Shown one piece after another: positions 1 through 16,499 of a stretch of 37,500 nt of DNA. The stretch covers positions 3,699,040 to 3,736,539 of the forward strand of contig NC_135569.1 in the NCBI RefSeq assembly GCF_964340395.1, given 5' to 3'. Both the position numbers and the translations under genes were made by a program. The notes beneath the pieces were generated by a model. It was not told the origin of the DNA. It saw only the letters and a program-made list of their open reading frames with translations, and made no database searches. The stretch's first letter is position 1; every line of letters begins with the position of its first letter. The DNA comes from Glandiceps talaboti. Its lineage: Eukaryota; Hemichordata; Enteropneusta; Spengelidae.

Positions 1-2785
1 AAAGTGATGAACAAGAAAGTTGTCTTGATACAAAGAAAGACTCTGATGTATTAACTGAAGGAAACAAAATTACAAAGTCAAAGAAATCTAATAGTGAAGA
101 CAATGTGTCATCAACTCAAACTACAGAAGACAGCAGAACTGAAACTGCACAGTAAGTTTTGAATACATAATTACCTTTCAAATATGTAGACACAGAATAA
201 TCATGTATGAATAAAGTTCTCCTACAGATATGAGTAATCATGTGACAATTTTTGCCCAATCAGCTCCTAGTATCCTTGTAAAATACTAAATTTGAATTAC
301 TTCAAGTTTACAAGCTGAGTGGACAAAACCTTTGCCAGGTTAACATCAAGACATCAAACCTACTGTGGAGGCTAATATGACAAAAAACCAAGCAAAATAC
401 TGACAACTTTCAATTTTCTTCTTCAGATTTTCATAATAAATTGTGATCTATGTGTATGATGGGGAAAATTGCTCAAAATCATCAACATATACATGTACAC
501 CTTTTTGATATTTCAAAATATTTATGATCTATACATGCACTCATACATAATAAATGAATTCCATCTTTCTCTTATCATAACACAGGTCTCAGAGTGAAGT
601 CCCCATGGAAACAGACTCCTCCTCCTCCTCGTCTGATGATGATGATGATGACGACGACGACGATGCGCCAGAAGATGTCTCTTTTCACAAGAGTAAACAT
701 GATGCACTTGAGTTGATGTCACAAGCAATGCAGGAAACAAAAAAGTATGTTATTACATGTGAATTTCAGTTCTGAACTCATTTTCATTTTACACTACAGT
801 CTACATGTTAATTAAACCCTGCACCCTGTAAATATTATTACTAATATTGTATGTATCCCTGTTACGTCACCACTTACTTACAAAATCTGTTTCATTTCAC
901 TTTCATAGACAACGAGACAAAGTGAAGGAGAAGAGGAAAGCTAGAGAAGACCTGTATGCACAACAAAAGAAACAAAAACTACAGCATGTAAGATTACCAG
1001 ATGATTTTATCCAAGAAGTTACCAAGGAAGAGAAAATGTAAGTTTTGGGCTTTTATGAAAAGATTTGAAAAGAGTGGTACATGTAGTCAGATGAATTTGA
1101 CGTCGTTTTCCCATTCCTTGATGTTATCAAAATTTGAAATGAGACATTGTGAAAGGGTGAATTTGACATAGTTTTCCCATTCTTTGACGTTATCAAAATT
1201 TGAAATGAGACGTTGGGAAAGGGTGAATTTCAAAGTATGCTACAGTATCTGCTGTTACATAGATATGCTGTCATATTAGTAATAGCACTCCTAGTGGCCA
1301 AACTGTACAATCTTTTGTTTTTACAATAGCCAGAATATGGTGTATGACAGTATGTTATGTATATGAATGTTTTGCAGAGCTGAGGAGGAAAACAAACTAC
1401 TGCAGCAAGGTTCAAAGAAAAAACATGTCCACTTTGATGGGGATGACGAATATGATGTACAGCATCCAGAGAAGGAAGATGTAACCCATTCTCTGGGAAT
1501 GACTATCGTAGCTTTACCCAAACAGATTAAAAAACCAAAACCTAAATCACAAACTGCCATTGACTTCTTAAAGCAGAGACTGTGGGGATCTGAAATAAAG
1601 AGGCAATCAGGTAACAGATTTAAAATGGAGATATGCACCATATTATACTTCCAATACAGACATTTCACAGATTAAAATTCTATCCGCCAAGAACTAGTAA
1701 AACACCTGTTGTACAACATGCATGTAGCCTTGAATCTTTGCTATCATGTTTTATGGAGTAGTGTGGTTATTTGTAGCCTGGAATCCATACTGTCCTGTTC
1801 TACAGTATAACATGGCTATATGTAGCCTGGAATCCATGCTGTCCTGTTCTACAGTATAGCATGGCTATTTGTAGCCTGGAATCCATACTGTCCTGTTCTA
1901 CAGTGTAAGACATGGCATTTGCAATCTACAGGTCTAGAAGAATGTGCATGAAATAATCTGTGTTGTTGTTGTTGTTGTGTTTATTTTCAGTAAATGAGCA
2001 ACATGCCAAATTAAATAAAAAACATGGAAGACCAGCATCAAACTTCCTAACAAAGAAAGGTAAAATTTAGAGATTTTTTTTTTGCTTTTTATCAAGTCAG
2101 ATAAAATTCTACCTTTAATCACACTGGTTGTGATTACTGCTATCAACCGAAGTATGATTTTGGTAAGTGTGAAGACAAAAAGACTGGTATTCATGATGTC
2201 ACCACCCGAGGTTTTCCCTTAAACCCTTGCAGGAAATTCCCACACGTCAAGTGCAATAGAGCTTGTTTAAAAGATTTCAAAGTTATAGTGAGGTGCTGTT
2301 TCCCAAAATCATATTTAAGTTGAAAGCAGTAATCAGTACAAGTGTACTAATGGCAGAAGTTGGCTGGACCATTCATACTAATCGCTAGTAAATCCTTTGC
2401 TATGTTTCTTGTTAGATTGTTGATTTTGGTCGGGCCCAGAGTATTCTCGTGTGAGCCTATGATCCCCAGGGTACAGAATGCTGTGAAATCTTCCACCAAC
2501 ACCAAAATTGAAATAACAGGATTATTATGGTACAGTGTTTGAGAGTGGATCTCATCAGAAGAGTCAATGAGTTTGAAAATTCACACCAAAGTGTCGTGTT
2601 CTTAAATAAAAACAAATGTATCCTCATTGACGTCTGTGACATGTGGGGGCGCTATTTATACTTGGTCACAATTACCCATCATATTACTAACTCCAGTTCT
2701 ATTTCTCTTGTTTACAGGGTTGAAAAAGAAGAAGAAAAAGAAGAAATCAAAGCAAAACAAAAGGAACTGGTCATCTTTACTTTGA
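1..2785 (+). CDS. NOL7: NOL7-like nucleolar protein, 3' part (six exons, 5' end outside window)
   Basis: Six exons join in one frame: 1-151, 586-744, 909-1037, 1378-1610, 1991-2059 and 2718-2785 (stop TGA 2783-2785). All introns are GT-AG and phases agree at each junction, giving about 268 residues of the C-terminal part. Exon 2 encodes a serine run followed by a long aspartate run and APEDVSF. Exon 3 is strongly basic with KEKRKAREDLYAQQKKQKL, matching the NOL7 core (human NOL7 has a similar KEKRKRREELFIEQKKRKL stretch). Exon 4 has TAIDFLKQRLWG, like the NOL7 C-terminal block, and the last exon is a lysine-rich tail that could act as a nucleolar signal. NOL7 is a vertebrate nucleolar protein linked to early ribosome (small-subunit) assembly; the role here is inferred from the family. 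The acidic N-terminal extension (exon 1) is lineage-specific in appearance. A possible ATTAAA signal lies at 2822-2827. The gene converges on ureD. Confidence 0.85.
1093..1230. repeat. 66-bp tandem duplication in NOL7 intron
   Basis: Two near-identical copies begin with GAATTTGACRTMGTTTTCCC at 1093 and 1159, and a third truncated copy begins at 1225. It lies between NOL7 exons 3 and 4. Confidence 0.85.
1723..1920. repeat. 49-bp minisatellite, four copies, NOL7 intron
   Basis: Copies start with TGTAGCCTKGAATC at 1723, 1772, 1821 and 1870, with exact 49-bp spacing. The first copy is the most diverged. The array lies just before NOL7 exon 5. Confidence 0.9.
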
Positions 2786-2834
2786 AGGAGACAACAATAT
2801 TTGTATTTTTTTGAAAATTTTATTAAAAAGTCAC

Positions 2835-3127
2835 ACGGTGGTTCTTACCATGGATGTTTTAAGGGATACATCCATGGCCTTACAGTCTACATTCCTTGTC
2901 TGTGATCTATTAAAGATAGTCAACATAAACTACCCAGCCTTCACACAGCCCCCGGATTCACAGGTTTGCCACCAGGTTTACCAGCCATTGCATCAGTGTA
3001 CACTTTCACAAACTGTTAGAATATCATCCTGTCGTTCTAGTTATACAAACCTGAATCAGCAAGTTGAAGAATGTTTATCAGATTTGTCATGTTTGCTTTC
3101 GCCCCGTTTCAGCAACTTGATCGAAAG
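2835..3127 (-). pseudogene. Inverted duplicate of ureF exon 1 plus part of intron 1
   Basis: The reverse complement of this stretch is closely similar to 7850-8158. It contains an ATG, the 13-codon peptide MTNLINILQLADS and an intact splice donor (TCAG|GTTTGTAT), against MTDLINILQLADS in the working ureF exon. Between the two ATGs and donors there are only three base changes, one of them amino-acid changing. The downstream intronic sequence, including a short ATGGCTGGTAAACC block and a hairpin near 2848-2875, is also retained with a few indels. Similarity fades near GTAAGAACCACCG at one end and TTTCGATC at the other. No other ureF exon follows it on this strand; it lies in the 580-bp gap between the convergent NOL7 and ureD stops. 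It is therefore either a dead duplicate or one arm of an inversion system (see findings). Confidence 0.85.
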
Positions 3128-3364
3128 CACACTTGAAAGACTTTGCATAGTCATCAAAATGTGTAATAAGGGAGAAATGACCTTCATAGTGATTGGGGAA
3201 CTGTTGTATGCACTTGTAGTCAGTGAAAACTGCAATATGTAAACTTCAACACTATTAGTTCTGACAATAGTTTCAAAGCAATACTAAAAGTATACACATA
3301 CATCTGCTGATATTGATACAAAATAAGCCAGGTAATTTTTTTTTAATTTTTCTTTTCAAAATTA

Positions 3365-4327
3365 TTAATATTTATTTTCAAATGGATTTCCACCAAGTCT
3401 TGGGTACAGTGGTCGCAGTATTGCGTCGATCTCTTGGAATGCCTGAAATAGTAAGAAAAGGAATGAACATAATATAATATCAGTTTCGGTAATATTCACA
3501 CTAACTTCAAACTTCTAATACACCATGAATAACCGGATGAGTAAAAAAATGCTGTTAAAAGACAATTAATTAAAGTTTATAAAATTCAGACTCCAGATAA
3601 CTAGTTACTGTGATTATATACTTTGATGAATGAATGTTTCATTTGCTTCTTATTTTGTTCTGTAGTTGTACCTATTGAAGCATGTATAATTGCTTGATTA
3701 TTGAATCCATTCACATGCCATAAATGTACAATTTATTAACAACTAAATGGTGCAGACTGTTTATCCATACTGTTTACACATGGACATCAAGCTGGCATAC
3801 ACACTACATCAATTGTTGATGGTTCATTTAGCTAATTAGAAAGATTTGAACAATATTCAGTGAAGGTTTGGATCTGTCATAATGTCATTTCTCCTCATAC
3901 ACATTCTACTCAATAAAAAATGGTCTCTAGCAGAATCTCTGAGCTTCCACTCGTTACAGTGTCATCAAACACTTAATTAATTTCTAATTGCAATGTTCTG
4001 CTTCCAAGATGTCATTTTGATGATACATATGTACATTTCAGCAGACGATATATTGTATGTGAATAAACTAATGATAATTATTACATATGTAATAGTGATA
4101 ATTTGCATACTGGTGGTATTTGCACTTGATATGAATATACTCGCTAACACTTTGGTGTTAATAGTTGTAATGTATACCTACCTGTACTGTTGTCTGTGTT
4201 GATATTCTGACTACAACACCTGTGATATCTACTCCATGGACAGTAAACTGTAAGTTACTGACACTGACTACTTGTTGATTGTTGTATTTATAACCTGATA
4301 TACAAATAGAAACAGAAAGAGTTGTAA

Positions 4328-4379
<52 letters not shown>

Positions 4380-7014
4380 ATTAGGTAATTAACTCATTTG
4401 ACAAATTTAAACTAAAACAAGTCTCTGGGTATAGAGAGCTTCTTGAGATAGTAACTCCAAGACAAGTCTCTGGATATAGAGAGCTTCTTGAGATAGTAAC
4501 ACCAAGTCAAGTCTCTGGGCTAGTTCCATTGTTCATATTGCCGATCTTGCTAACTTACCATAAATTTTTCTTTTTCCTATACGAGATATTACATCTTGAC
4601 ATAAAGACCTGAGTTGTGGACCTAGTAAAACACACATAGCAACCACTGAAAAGTTCCCCATAGCTTGCTTGACAGATATACTGGGTTTATCATTCATTGA
4701 CACACAGTCTCTAAACACCAGTTTATCTTCAACATAGATTGAATTATGGCTGCAATAACTGCAAATAAAAACAAAAAACCATGGAATTTAATTTAACTTT
4801 TATAAATTGACATTGTCAACAGAATTAATGATCCCATTCAAATACTAGTATTACTATATAGAGATTTGACCCCCTCTTTGAACACGTATATAACCTTTGA
4901 CCCCATATTTTACGCAACAGTTTCCAGTTTGCCAATTTTCATTTTTCTGAGGCATTTTTTGTGGCAGAATGTAGACTTTTGACCCTTAGTTTTTTACTGA
5001 AAGGTAGACATCTGACCCCTAGTTTGTGAATTTTTTTTGTGTTTGTGATTGTAATTTTAATCTGCAAGGTACACCTGTACCCATGACCCAGCCGAGTACC
5101 CTTTAAGGGCCAAGGATGGTAAGATACATCGTTAACCTTTGAACTCTCCACTCATCTGTGTGTGGAAATGACGAGTGCCAATCTTACAGTCAACAGGAGT
5201 TGATGTACCTGTTAAACTGCCACTTCTCTCCTCTAGCCATTCTTCCAGCTGTTAACCAATCTAGCAGAATTAGATTGCCATCTTTATTCACATGAATAGC
5301 CTAATGTAGGAATGAAACAATAGAATTATGTACATGAAAGGAAAACAATGAATAACAACAAGAAAACTAATCAGTAAGTATGAATTCATTAAATACAATT
5401 CCCCACTATTTGTTTTTGCTCAGCCAAAGAAAAGAGGAGTGACCTAAGGGGCCTTATCTTTAAGAGTTGAAGATGAGCTAGGGTGTGGTAGGGTATGCCA
5501 GTCTCACCTGTCTCTGTTTATATCTGCCATGTTCATAGCATACAATAGGGTCTGGTAACACTGCAAGTAAAGCTTCAGATTGCACAGTAGCATCTAGAGA
5601 CTGTTTGCTGACTAGACCATCTGATTCATAAATCTGAAAACGAACAAAAAATTACACATCACAAAAAATGTCATTTTTAATATAAAAAATAATTAACCAC
5701 TGGCTTGACAAGTAAAAATCAGGGAACATATTTCACATAGGGCAATATATATATACAATTTCTTTGACAAGATGGTGCCCCCCACCCCCACCCCCTCAAT
5801 TTCCTTTATTATTTCATAAGGACCAGGAACTAGACTGTAAGATACGTCGTGACATTTTGCCATCATCGGCCTCCTCTCACTGGGTTGCCTGACGTTTGAG
5901 GGTGCCCCATCGCGGCATACCTTACAGACTAGGGCGCCCCGTCACGGTGTACCTTACAGACTAGGGCGCCCCATCACGGCGTACCTTACAGACTAGGGCG
6001 CCCCATCACGGCGTACCTTACAGACTAGGGCGCCCCGTCATGGCGTACCTTACAGACTAACCAAACAAGCTTCTATATAAAAGTTCAGAGACTATGGTTT
6101 CCAGATAAATTGCCACCTAGAGGCTGTGTGGCTTGGAAGATATCTTTTCAGCCCTCAAAGCCATGGATAGCCTCTCGATGAGGCACAGTGGTCCATGATT
6201 CACATTCATGAACATACAGCACATGTTATAAATGTGTACATATGAATCTATGTAAACTTCTACTTGATATTTCATAACAGTGTACCTTTGTTGATCCTTG
6301 TGTAGTCATGACAACACAGCAGCCTGTTCCTATGGTGATATTCAAATGAATACTATCTCCAGCAACCAACCCACCTCCATACGATATAACATATAACCAC
6401 TTTGCATTAGAGCTACTGGCGTGCTCAGGTACCATTAACTTTAGCTATATCAAATAAAATATCAATTCTTTCTTAATTATGATTATTTTCAAATTAGTAT
6501 TCACAGATAGTTACAATATGCAAATGTACAGCAACGACAATTGTTCTTTGAAATATCTTGTTGTGGAATTATTTTTACCATTGTACTGTGCAGTTTTATT
6601 TTCGTATTCTGTACAGTGTTTCTGTCTGTGTCAACTGTTATTTTCACACTACATAATATTATCATCATTATTATTATCACCACCTGTGTTTTGTTTGTAA
6701 ATAATTACCAGGAATGCCAACAATGACAAATTTTTCATTCTAGATTACAATAGCCTCTTCAAAAACTGTCATTATCCCAGAGTTTCATAAATGTCTTAGG
6801 TAACAGGAAATAAGATGTTTTTACTCACAGGATATGATGATTCTAATTTTGAAATGTAGGCTGTCCTATTTCCATGGCAATCTTTTTTATCATTTTCCCT
6901 TGGTTGAATATCTACATCGCCAACTGTATGAGGGCGTAGTTCTGATGATTGACATGTTGTCCAACTTGGTTTCACTGATGATGACTCAGACTGGATTAAG
7001 TTGTGGTTTTGCAT
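3365..7014 (-). CDS. ureD: Urease accessory protein UreD (complete, seven coding exons)
   Basis: Coding exons on the minus strand: 7014-6829, 6444-6286, 5633-5508, 5300-5209, 4758-4559, 4267-4182 and 3442-3365 (stop TAA). They total 927 nt, or 308 residues, close to the usual UreD length, with GT-AG introns and consistent phases. Family marks in order are SSYPLKLMVPEHA (about residues 60-72), YVISYGGGLVAGD (about 81-93), TTQGSTK (about 109-115), ALLAVLPDPIVCYEHGRY (about 137-154), ILLDWLTAGRMARGEKW (about 167-183), and a C-terminal VDITGVVVRIS block. UreD binds apo-urease and, with UreF and UreG, builds the nickel-delivery complex; that role comes from bacterial and plant homologues. The first 55 residues are polar and unlike the family, so the start (in-frame ATG at 7014, in an exon whose acceptor is at 7028) is less certain. 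A 5' non-coding exon probably ends at 7727 (CAATA|GTGAGT). An AATAAA lies inside the last codons (3371-3376). The gene is divergent from ureF. Confidence 0.93.
4331..4374. repeat. (GT)n microsatellite
   Basis: About 22 uninterrupted GT units between ureD exons E and F. Confidence 0.95.
4417..4519. repeat. 45-bp tandem repeat in ureD intron
   Basis: Copies start with ACAAGTCTCTGGRTATAGAG at 4417 and 4462, and a partial copy starts at 4507. The partial copy ends about 40 bp from the donor of ureD exon 4758-4559. Confidence 0.9.
4860..5130. repeat. Interspersed repeat rich in TTTGACCCC motifs
   Basis: The motif TTTGACCCCYTAGTTT recurs several times here and again at 9420-9780 in a ureF intron, with similar spacing and order. 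That suggests two diverged copies of one dispersed element. No coding capacity is visible. Confidence 0.5.
5902..6059. repeat. 32-bp GC-rich minisatellite, five copies, ureD intron
   Basis: Unit CGCCCCRTCACGGYGTACCT followed by TACAGACTAGGG, period 32 bp. It is much richer in G+C than its surroundings and lies between ureD exons 6286-6444 and 5508-5633. Confidence 0.92.
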
Positions 7015-7726
7015 TCCATAAGTTGGTCTAGAAAAAAATATTGAACATGCATGGAATTATGATAATATTTGTCAGTATTTGAACTGCATGGAGAAATAAG
7101 CAGAGCAAAATATGTGTTAGGGTTCAAACGACTGTTTAGTGTGTGGTCCATTTAATTTGGACCTTCAGTTTTTAGATTCTTGTAGTCTACAGCATTATGT
7201 TGATAGTCCATATTCTATAGTCACTCAAATCTATCAATATTTTATGCATAGGCTCCAATACATGCAATTACATGTAAACTCCACAAGTGTTTGATATGTC
7301 CATACTCAACAAAAGTGAGACCTCATATCTGAGTTTTGTCTGTAACCACTAAATACGTGTATATGTTGTGGTCTCTGGAAAGTTACACCCAGAGAATGAT
7401 GCCTATATGAAACAAGTTTGCTGCAGACCTTGAGGTTCACTGCAAGATCGAATTTCAACTAGCCTCTATACATGGTAGTCCTACTTGCAAACGACGTAAA
7501 TTGAGACTCGTTTCTGACACTGTCCCTTTCCTTCTCTGCATGTACATAAAAGTGTATCAGGGGTCATTACAGAGATCGGACCATCCTATGGCCACCAACT
7601 GTGACCAAGGCATGGCGGCCAATACTATTAGTACATTTTCTTTACTTCCACGGCATTGTGATGTAACAAACACTCTTCTACTGATTGAAAAGTGTTTAGA
7701 ATTGATATAAATGTCTTGATATACTC

Positions 7727-7895
7727 ACTATTGCGACTGTATTTGGACACCTCCACACACCCTGGCCTTGTTGTTGTCGTCCTGTTATGGCCTTATTTGA
7801 CCTTTGACCTCCAAAGTCATGTGATCGAGGTCACGCTTGTACTTTTGAGTTTCGATCGTCGTGATACGTGTTGCAGGAACGGGGCGAAAGCAAAC
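7727..7895. promoter_or_regulatory. Candidate shared ureD/ureF promoter region with DR1 motif
   Basis: This interval separates the ureF start codon (7896) from a probable ureD 5' non-coding exon whose donor is at 7726-7727 on the minus strand. No TATA box is evident. It holds TGACCTTTGACCT at 7798-7810, the exact complement of the DR1 half-site pair AGGTCAAAGGTCA bound by HNF4, RXR heterodimers and COUP-TF. It also has a GTCATGTGAT E-box-like site at 7816-7825, GAGGTCAC at 7827-7834, and a GC-rich AACGGGGCGAAAG just before the ureF ATG. The transcription starts are not visible, so part of this interval may be transcribed 5' UTR of either gene. Confidence 0.5.
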
Positions 7896-12832
<4,937 letters not shown>

Positions 12833-13080
12833 TACTGATATGAATATATGCAGAATTTAGACCTGCAAATCACCATACACAGTTGATAATATAAAACATG
12901 GAAAGATGTATTCTGATTGGTTAACATAAACTAATATTAATATATGCAAATTTAAGATATACCAATCACCATGTATACTTTTGTAAAGCAAAGCTTGAAA
13001 AGATATATTCTAATGTATTATTTTAAAAAAAATTAAATTTGGTCCTTAATCAACTGATATTTTGAGAGTAATTGTGATAG

Positions 13081-13086
13081 AATAAA
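13081..13086 (+). terminator. Possible ureF poly(A) signal
   Basis: AATAAA lies 249 nt after the ureF stop in AT-rich sequence and before the next repeat element. Only the motif supports it; the cleavage site is not visible. Confidence 0.35.
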
Positions 13087-13280
13087 TAACATTGAACAAT
13101 GTAACATTAGAAAAAATGCATGCTAGAGTTCTAGCTAGTAATTACCTGATTGGAAAAAAGTGGAAGAAATGCTAAAACTGTGAAAAGTACTTTGTTTATG
13201 TAGTGAAAACTCGTTTATTTCTTGTGTAATTTTTGTAAAATATGCAAAAGCTGTCATTTGATTACATGTATTAAACACAA

Positions 13281-13598
13281 ATTATCAGAAACCGACAGTA
13301 GTGATTTACTGGTCATTGCTTATGGTGTGAAAGATAAGACTGTATCCAAATTAGTACTTTGGTCACCAGTACATGCATTGCAGAGAAAGACAGGACAGAC
13401 AGTAACAATTTACATTGACTGTCTGAAATCTGACTTTGGCCTACACCTGATGATGTCAGAGCTGTTATAGAGGATTGTGCTACTTGGAGGAATATCTGTC
13501 TGTGGACTGAACTGAATAACAAGCTAACTGACTGACTAACTAATAAGCTGACTGACTGACTGACTGACTGACTGACAAGCTGACTGACTGACTGACTT
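13281..13598 (+). mobile_element. Frameshifted LINE C-terminal fragment ending in (TGAC)n
   Basis: One frame reads KLVLWSPVHALQRKTGQTVT then IYIDCLKSDFGL; the next frame continues TPDDVRAVIEDCATWRNIC. Together they match the common LINE ending LWxPxHGxRxxGRPxxTYxD...DTGL...DRxxWR, so a frameshift occurs near 13440. A (TGAC)n array (13525-13598) follows. It lies 3' of ureF and is not part of it. Confidence 0.65.
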
Positions 13599-14438
13599 TT
13601 TTCAATGTGTTGCGTTATTTTTTATTGTGTGCAGTGTTATAGTGTTAGTTAGGTTGCCTACTCAATCAGCACAAAAAGTTGTTCATCTAATCAGTGAACC
13701 CCAACTGTTAAGGTGACATAACCAGTGTATAAGTAGCACCCTGAGCTGACAAATATACTAGTACCATATTTGGACATTACATAACTGTCCCAATAAACAC
13801 TAACTTTATGAGGGACTGTGTTATTGGTTAGAATTTTGTGATTGTGTTAATGATTGTGTGGGTGGCTGTGGATGAATTTTAAATTGCATCTTGGGGCTTC
13901 TAGAGCAACAGCTTTGACTATACTGTTAGTGAAGGTATAAATAATTGTAATGATACTGTATAGGAACTAGACTATATAGTGTGGACTATAGGAATAGCTG
14001 TGGTCTGTGTGCATGCACACACGCACGAGTGTGTGTGTGTGTGTGTGTACATCTATCTATATCTCTGACTTCAGAAGTTAATTTCTTGACATCTACCAAT
14101 CACAAGGGGGCGGGCTTCAATATCCATTCTATTCCTACATGAATAATATATATGATGAAAGACATGATCTCTGTGAAATGAAGTGACATGGGCTGCATAT
14201 GTGACATGTATACACAAGTCATACATTTTGTTGAGATGACTATATGCTAGACAATACATAGCTCAGCAAGGGGTAGGGGGGAGTACATCTTGTGAAAGAC
14301 ATAAAATGCAAATTAATAATTATATGATTATCCTTCTCTGTCCTTTGTTTACAGCAATTGGTACATGTACCACACCTCGGAATTTTTTAATATGCTGTAA
14401 ACTAGATGATACTGCATAAATTTGTGGTTACAACTGAG

Positions 14439-14443
<5 letters not shown>

Positions 14444-14472
<29 letters not shown>
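14444..14472. repeat. Poly(A) run
   Basis: A run of 29 A. It could be the tail of a retroposed sequence on the plus strand, but I see no recognisable body upstream. Confidence 0.9.
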
Positions 14473-14474
<2 letters not shown>

Positions 14475-14764
14475 ACTTCACTCTCAGTTTCCAACCTCTT
14501 TGTGGATATCTAAATATCTAATTTAACCACCAAGCACAGTTTGGTGTCTCTGAGTTTTTGTTTTGTTTTCTAAAAGGCAGATTGGCTGTTTGACAATCAA
14601 TGCCTCACTTATGTTGTGCTTGGGACGCAAAAATTGGAAGTTCCATACAGTTTTAAAAGTAATCTTCCTTGGATAATTTTAGTTAGTGAATAAGTAAATC
14701 CCAATGGTTTTACTACCCAGTATGATGAAATCAATATGTACACATGTTCTTTGTATTTCGAACA

Positions 14765-14845
14765 CTCCATGCTATGGACACTACATGTTGCGGACACTTA
14801 TGTTACGGACACTATATGTATGTTGCGGACACGTTATAGACACTG
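14765..14845. repeat. Short GCGGACAC tandem repeat
   Basis: The motif ATGTTGCGGACACT recurs about four times with small changes. Confidence 0.7.
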
Positions 14846-15416
14846 ATACAAGTCACCACATCTAATCAGAGTCTAGAACGCACATACTATGGATTCTAGT
14901 TTCTATCCCGGGTTTCTTTTATGGTCGATCGCGAGTCTAGTACTCTTTTAAGTTTTATACATAGTAGGTATGTGCATCTAAGTTTTCTAACATACCAAAG
15001 CATCTTCACTAATTATGGGGAGGGGGCACACTCGATGTACTCCTTTATGTATCTACTAGTTTCGAAAGTTGTTTGGTCCCTTGATATTACTGTAAAAATA
15101 ACCTTGAATAGTTGCTGCAATCTTTTGCCAACCCTTATCTGTGACAGCATAGCATCTAATGTAACTACAGACATCAAAGGGTCATAAAACTGATAACGAC
15201 ATGCCTATAATGATAAACTCTTATCGTGAAGGAATAATGTGGACTCAAATCCCTTGGATATGATAGAAGTAGACACATTGCAGAATAGTTTTTTTGCATC
15301 TGCTATGAAGATTCATTCTCACAAGCAAGAGCACACATTTCTTCTGAAGCAATCTCTTGTGGGTACGTTGTAGACGGTGCCATTCATGTACAGGGACCTA
15401 TGGGTTACGACGTTGT

Positions 15417-16296
15417 GAATTGAATTGAATTGAATTGAATTGAATTGAATGTTATTGGGTAAAAATTTATATAAGTACATATTATAATACAAGGTATAAA
15501 AAATCACCGAGGATAACACATAAAAGTATCTTTAAAAACACTTATTTCCAATGTGGTCCTCAAAGGGATATTCAAAATGCCGTGGCAACAATAATACAGA
15601 AAAATGTATTACTAACAGTAAACATGACAGAACACCAATGAGTGATAAAATACACACTGACTACACCCACAATTAAAAAGAGGAATGACTAATATGTTGT
15701 TAAAATATTTTGTTCTTTAATCTCTAGTTTGTTCCAAAGAAAAGATTTGACATGGCTTTTAAAAATATTTTTTTTGTATGAGATTGTTTCTCGGAGAGTG
15801 GGAGACTATTCCAAAGATCAATGCCTGTGTAGGCGAATGAACTCTTACCCATACCACTGACTCTTGTAACTACACATGACAGTTCACTCGCTCTTGTTCT
15901 ATAACTGTGCCGATTACGGACCATTTCTATATTGCAATTTAAGTACTCAGGAACATAACGATTTATGATGTTGAACATATGATTAAGTTATTGCGAAACC
16001 CTCAATTCTACTGGAAACATACCTATTGATTACTAGTAAATCCAATGTGTGTTATAGGAGCAGCATTAAGTGTGTATCTTATAACTTATGATGTTATTTT
16101 GCAGAACGTGTAGTCTACTCTCCAACTTCTTTGTGAGACCACTGTACCGCGATGAACAGGCATAGTCGAAATGACACTGAATCAAAGCCGAGATTAAAAT
16201 TTCGAGTATAAATTGTGATATACATTGCCGCAAAATTATGGAATCTAGATACCCATACATTTTCAGTGTACCAACATAAACACTTATAATGAACAT
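15417..16296 (-). mobile_element. Degenerate LINE 3' end with (TTCAA)n tail
   Basis: On the minus strand 16296-16066 encodes IQCHFDYACSSRYSGL and following residues, the conserved reverse-transcriptase segment seen in many LINEs. Then 15978-15724 encodes IINRYVPEYL and GIDLWNSLPLSEKQS, the usual C-terminal tail. The two parts are in separate open frames, so the element is broken. The minus strand then runs into six or seven TTCAA units at 15450-15417, a natural place for the 3' end. The 5' part of the element is missing. Confidence 0.8.
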
Positions 16297-16499
16297 TTCT
16301 GGACGTATTTTGTGGCCAAAGCAGATTTTGTGTACAAAACGAGGAAGAAAATACTACTATACTGTCTTGCAGAAATAGCTAAGTTATTGCGTAGTAGCTG
16401 CAATTATTGTAACTTTATTTTTGTTTACAATACTTTTTTAAATTCTTTTTTATATTTTATTTTGTGTGACTCAACATTTTTCGTGTTTACTTTTTATTT

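Noticed and set aside
1321-1668. 115-codon minus-strand frame
   Set aside because: It is the antisense shadow of NOL7 exon 4, which has clear splice sites and homology.
2811-3242. 143-codon plus-strand open frame between NOL7 and ureD
   Set aside because: It is antisense to the duplicated ureF exon-1 segment and has no family marks; the open frame follows from the duplicate, not from a gene.
15018-15207. Minus-strand open stretch containing RDQTTFETSRYIKEYIECAP
   Set aside because: Looks faintly coding but has no start, no clear splice sites and no family I can name.
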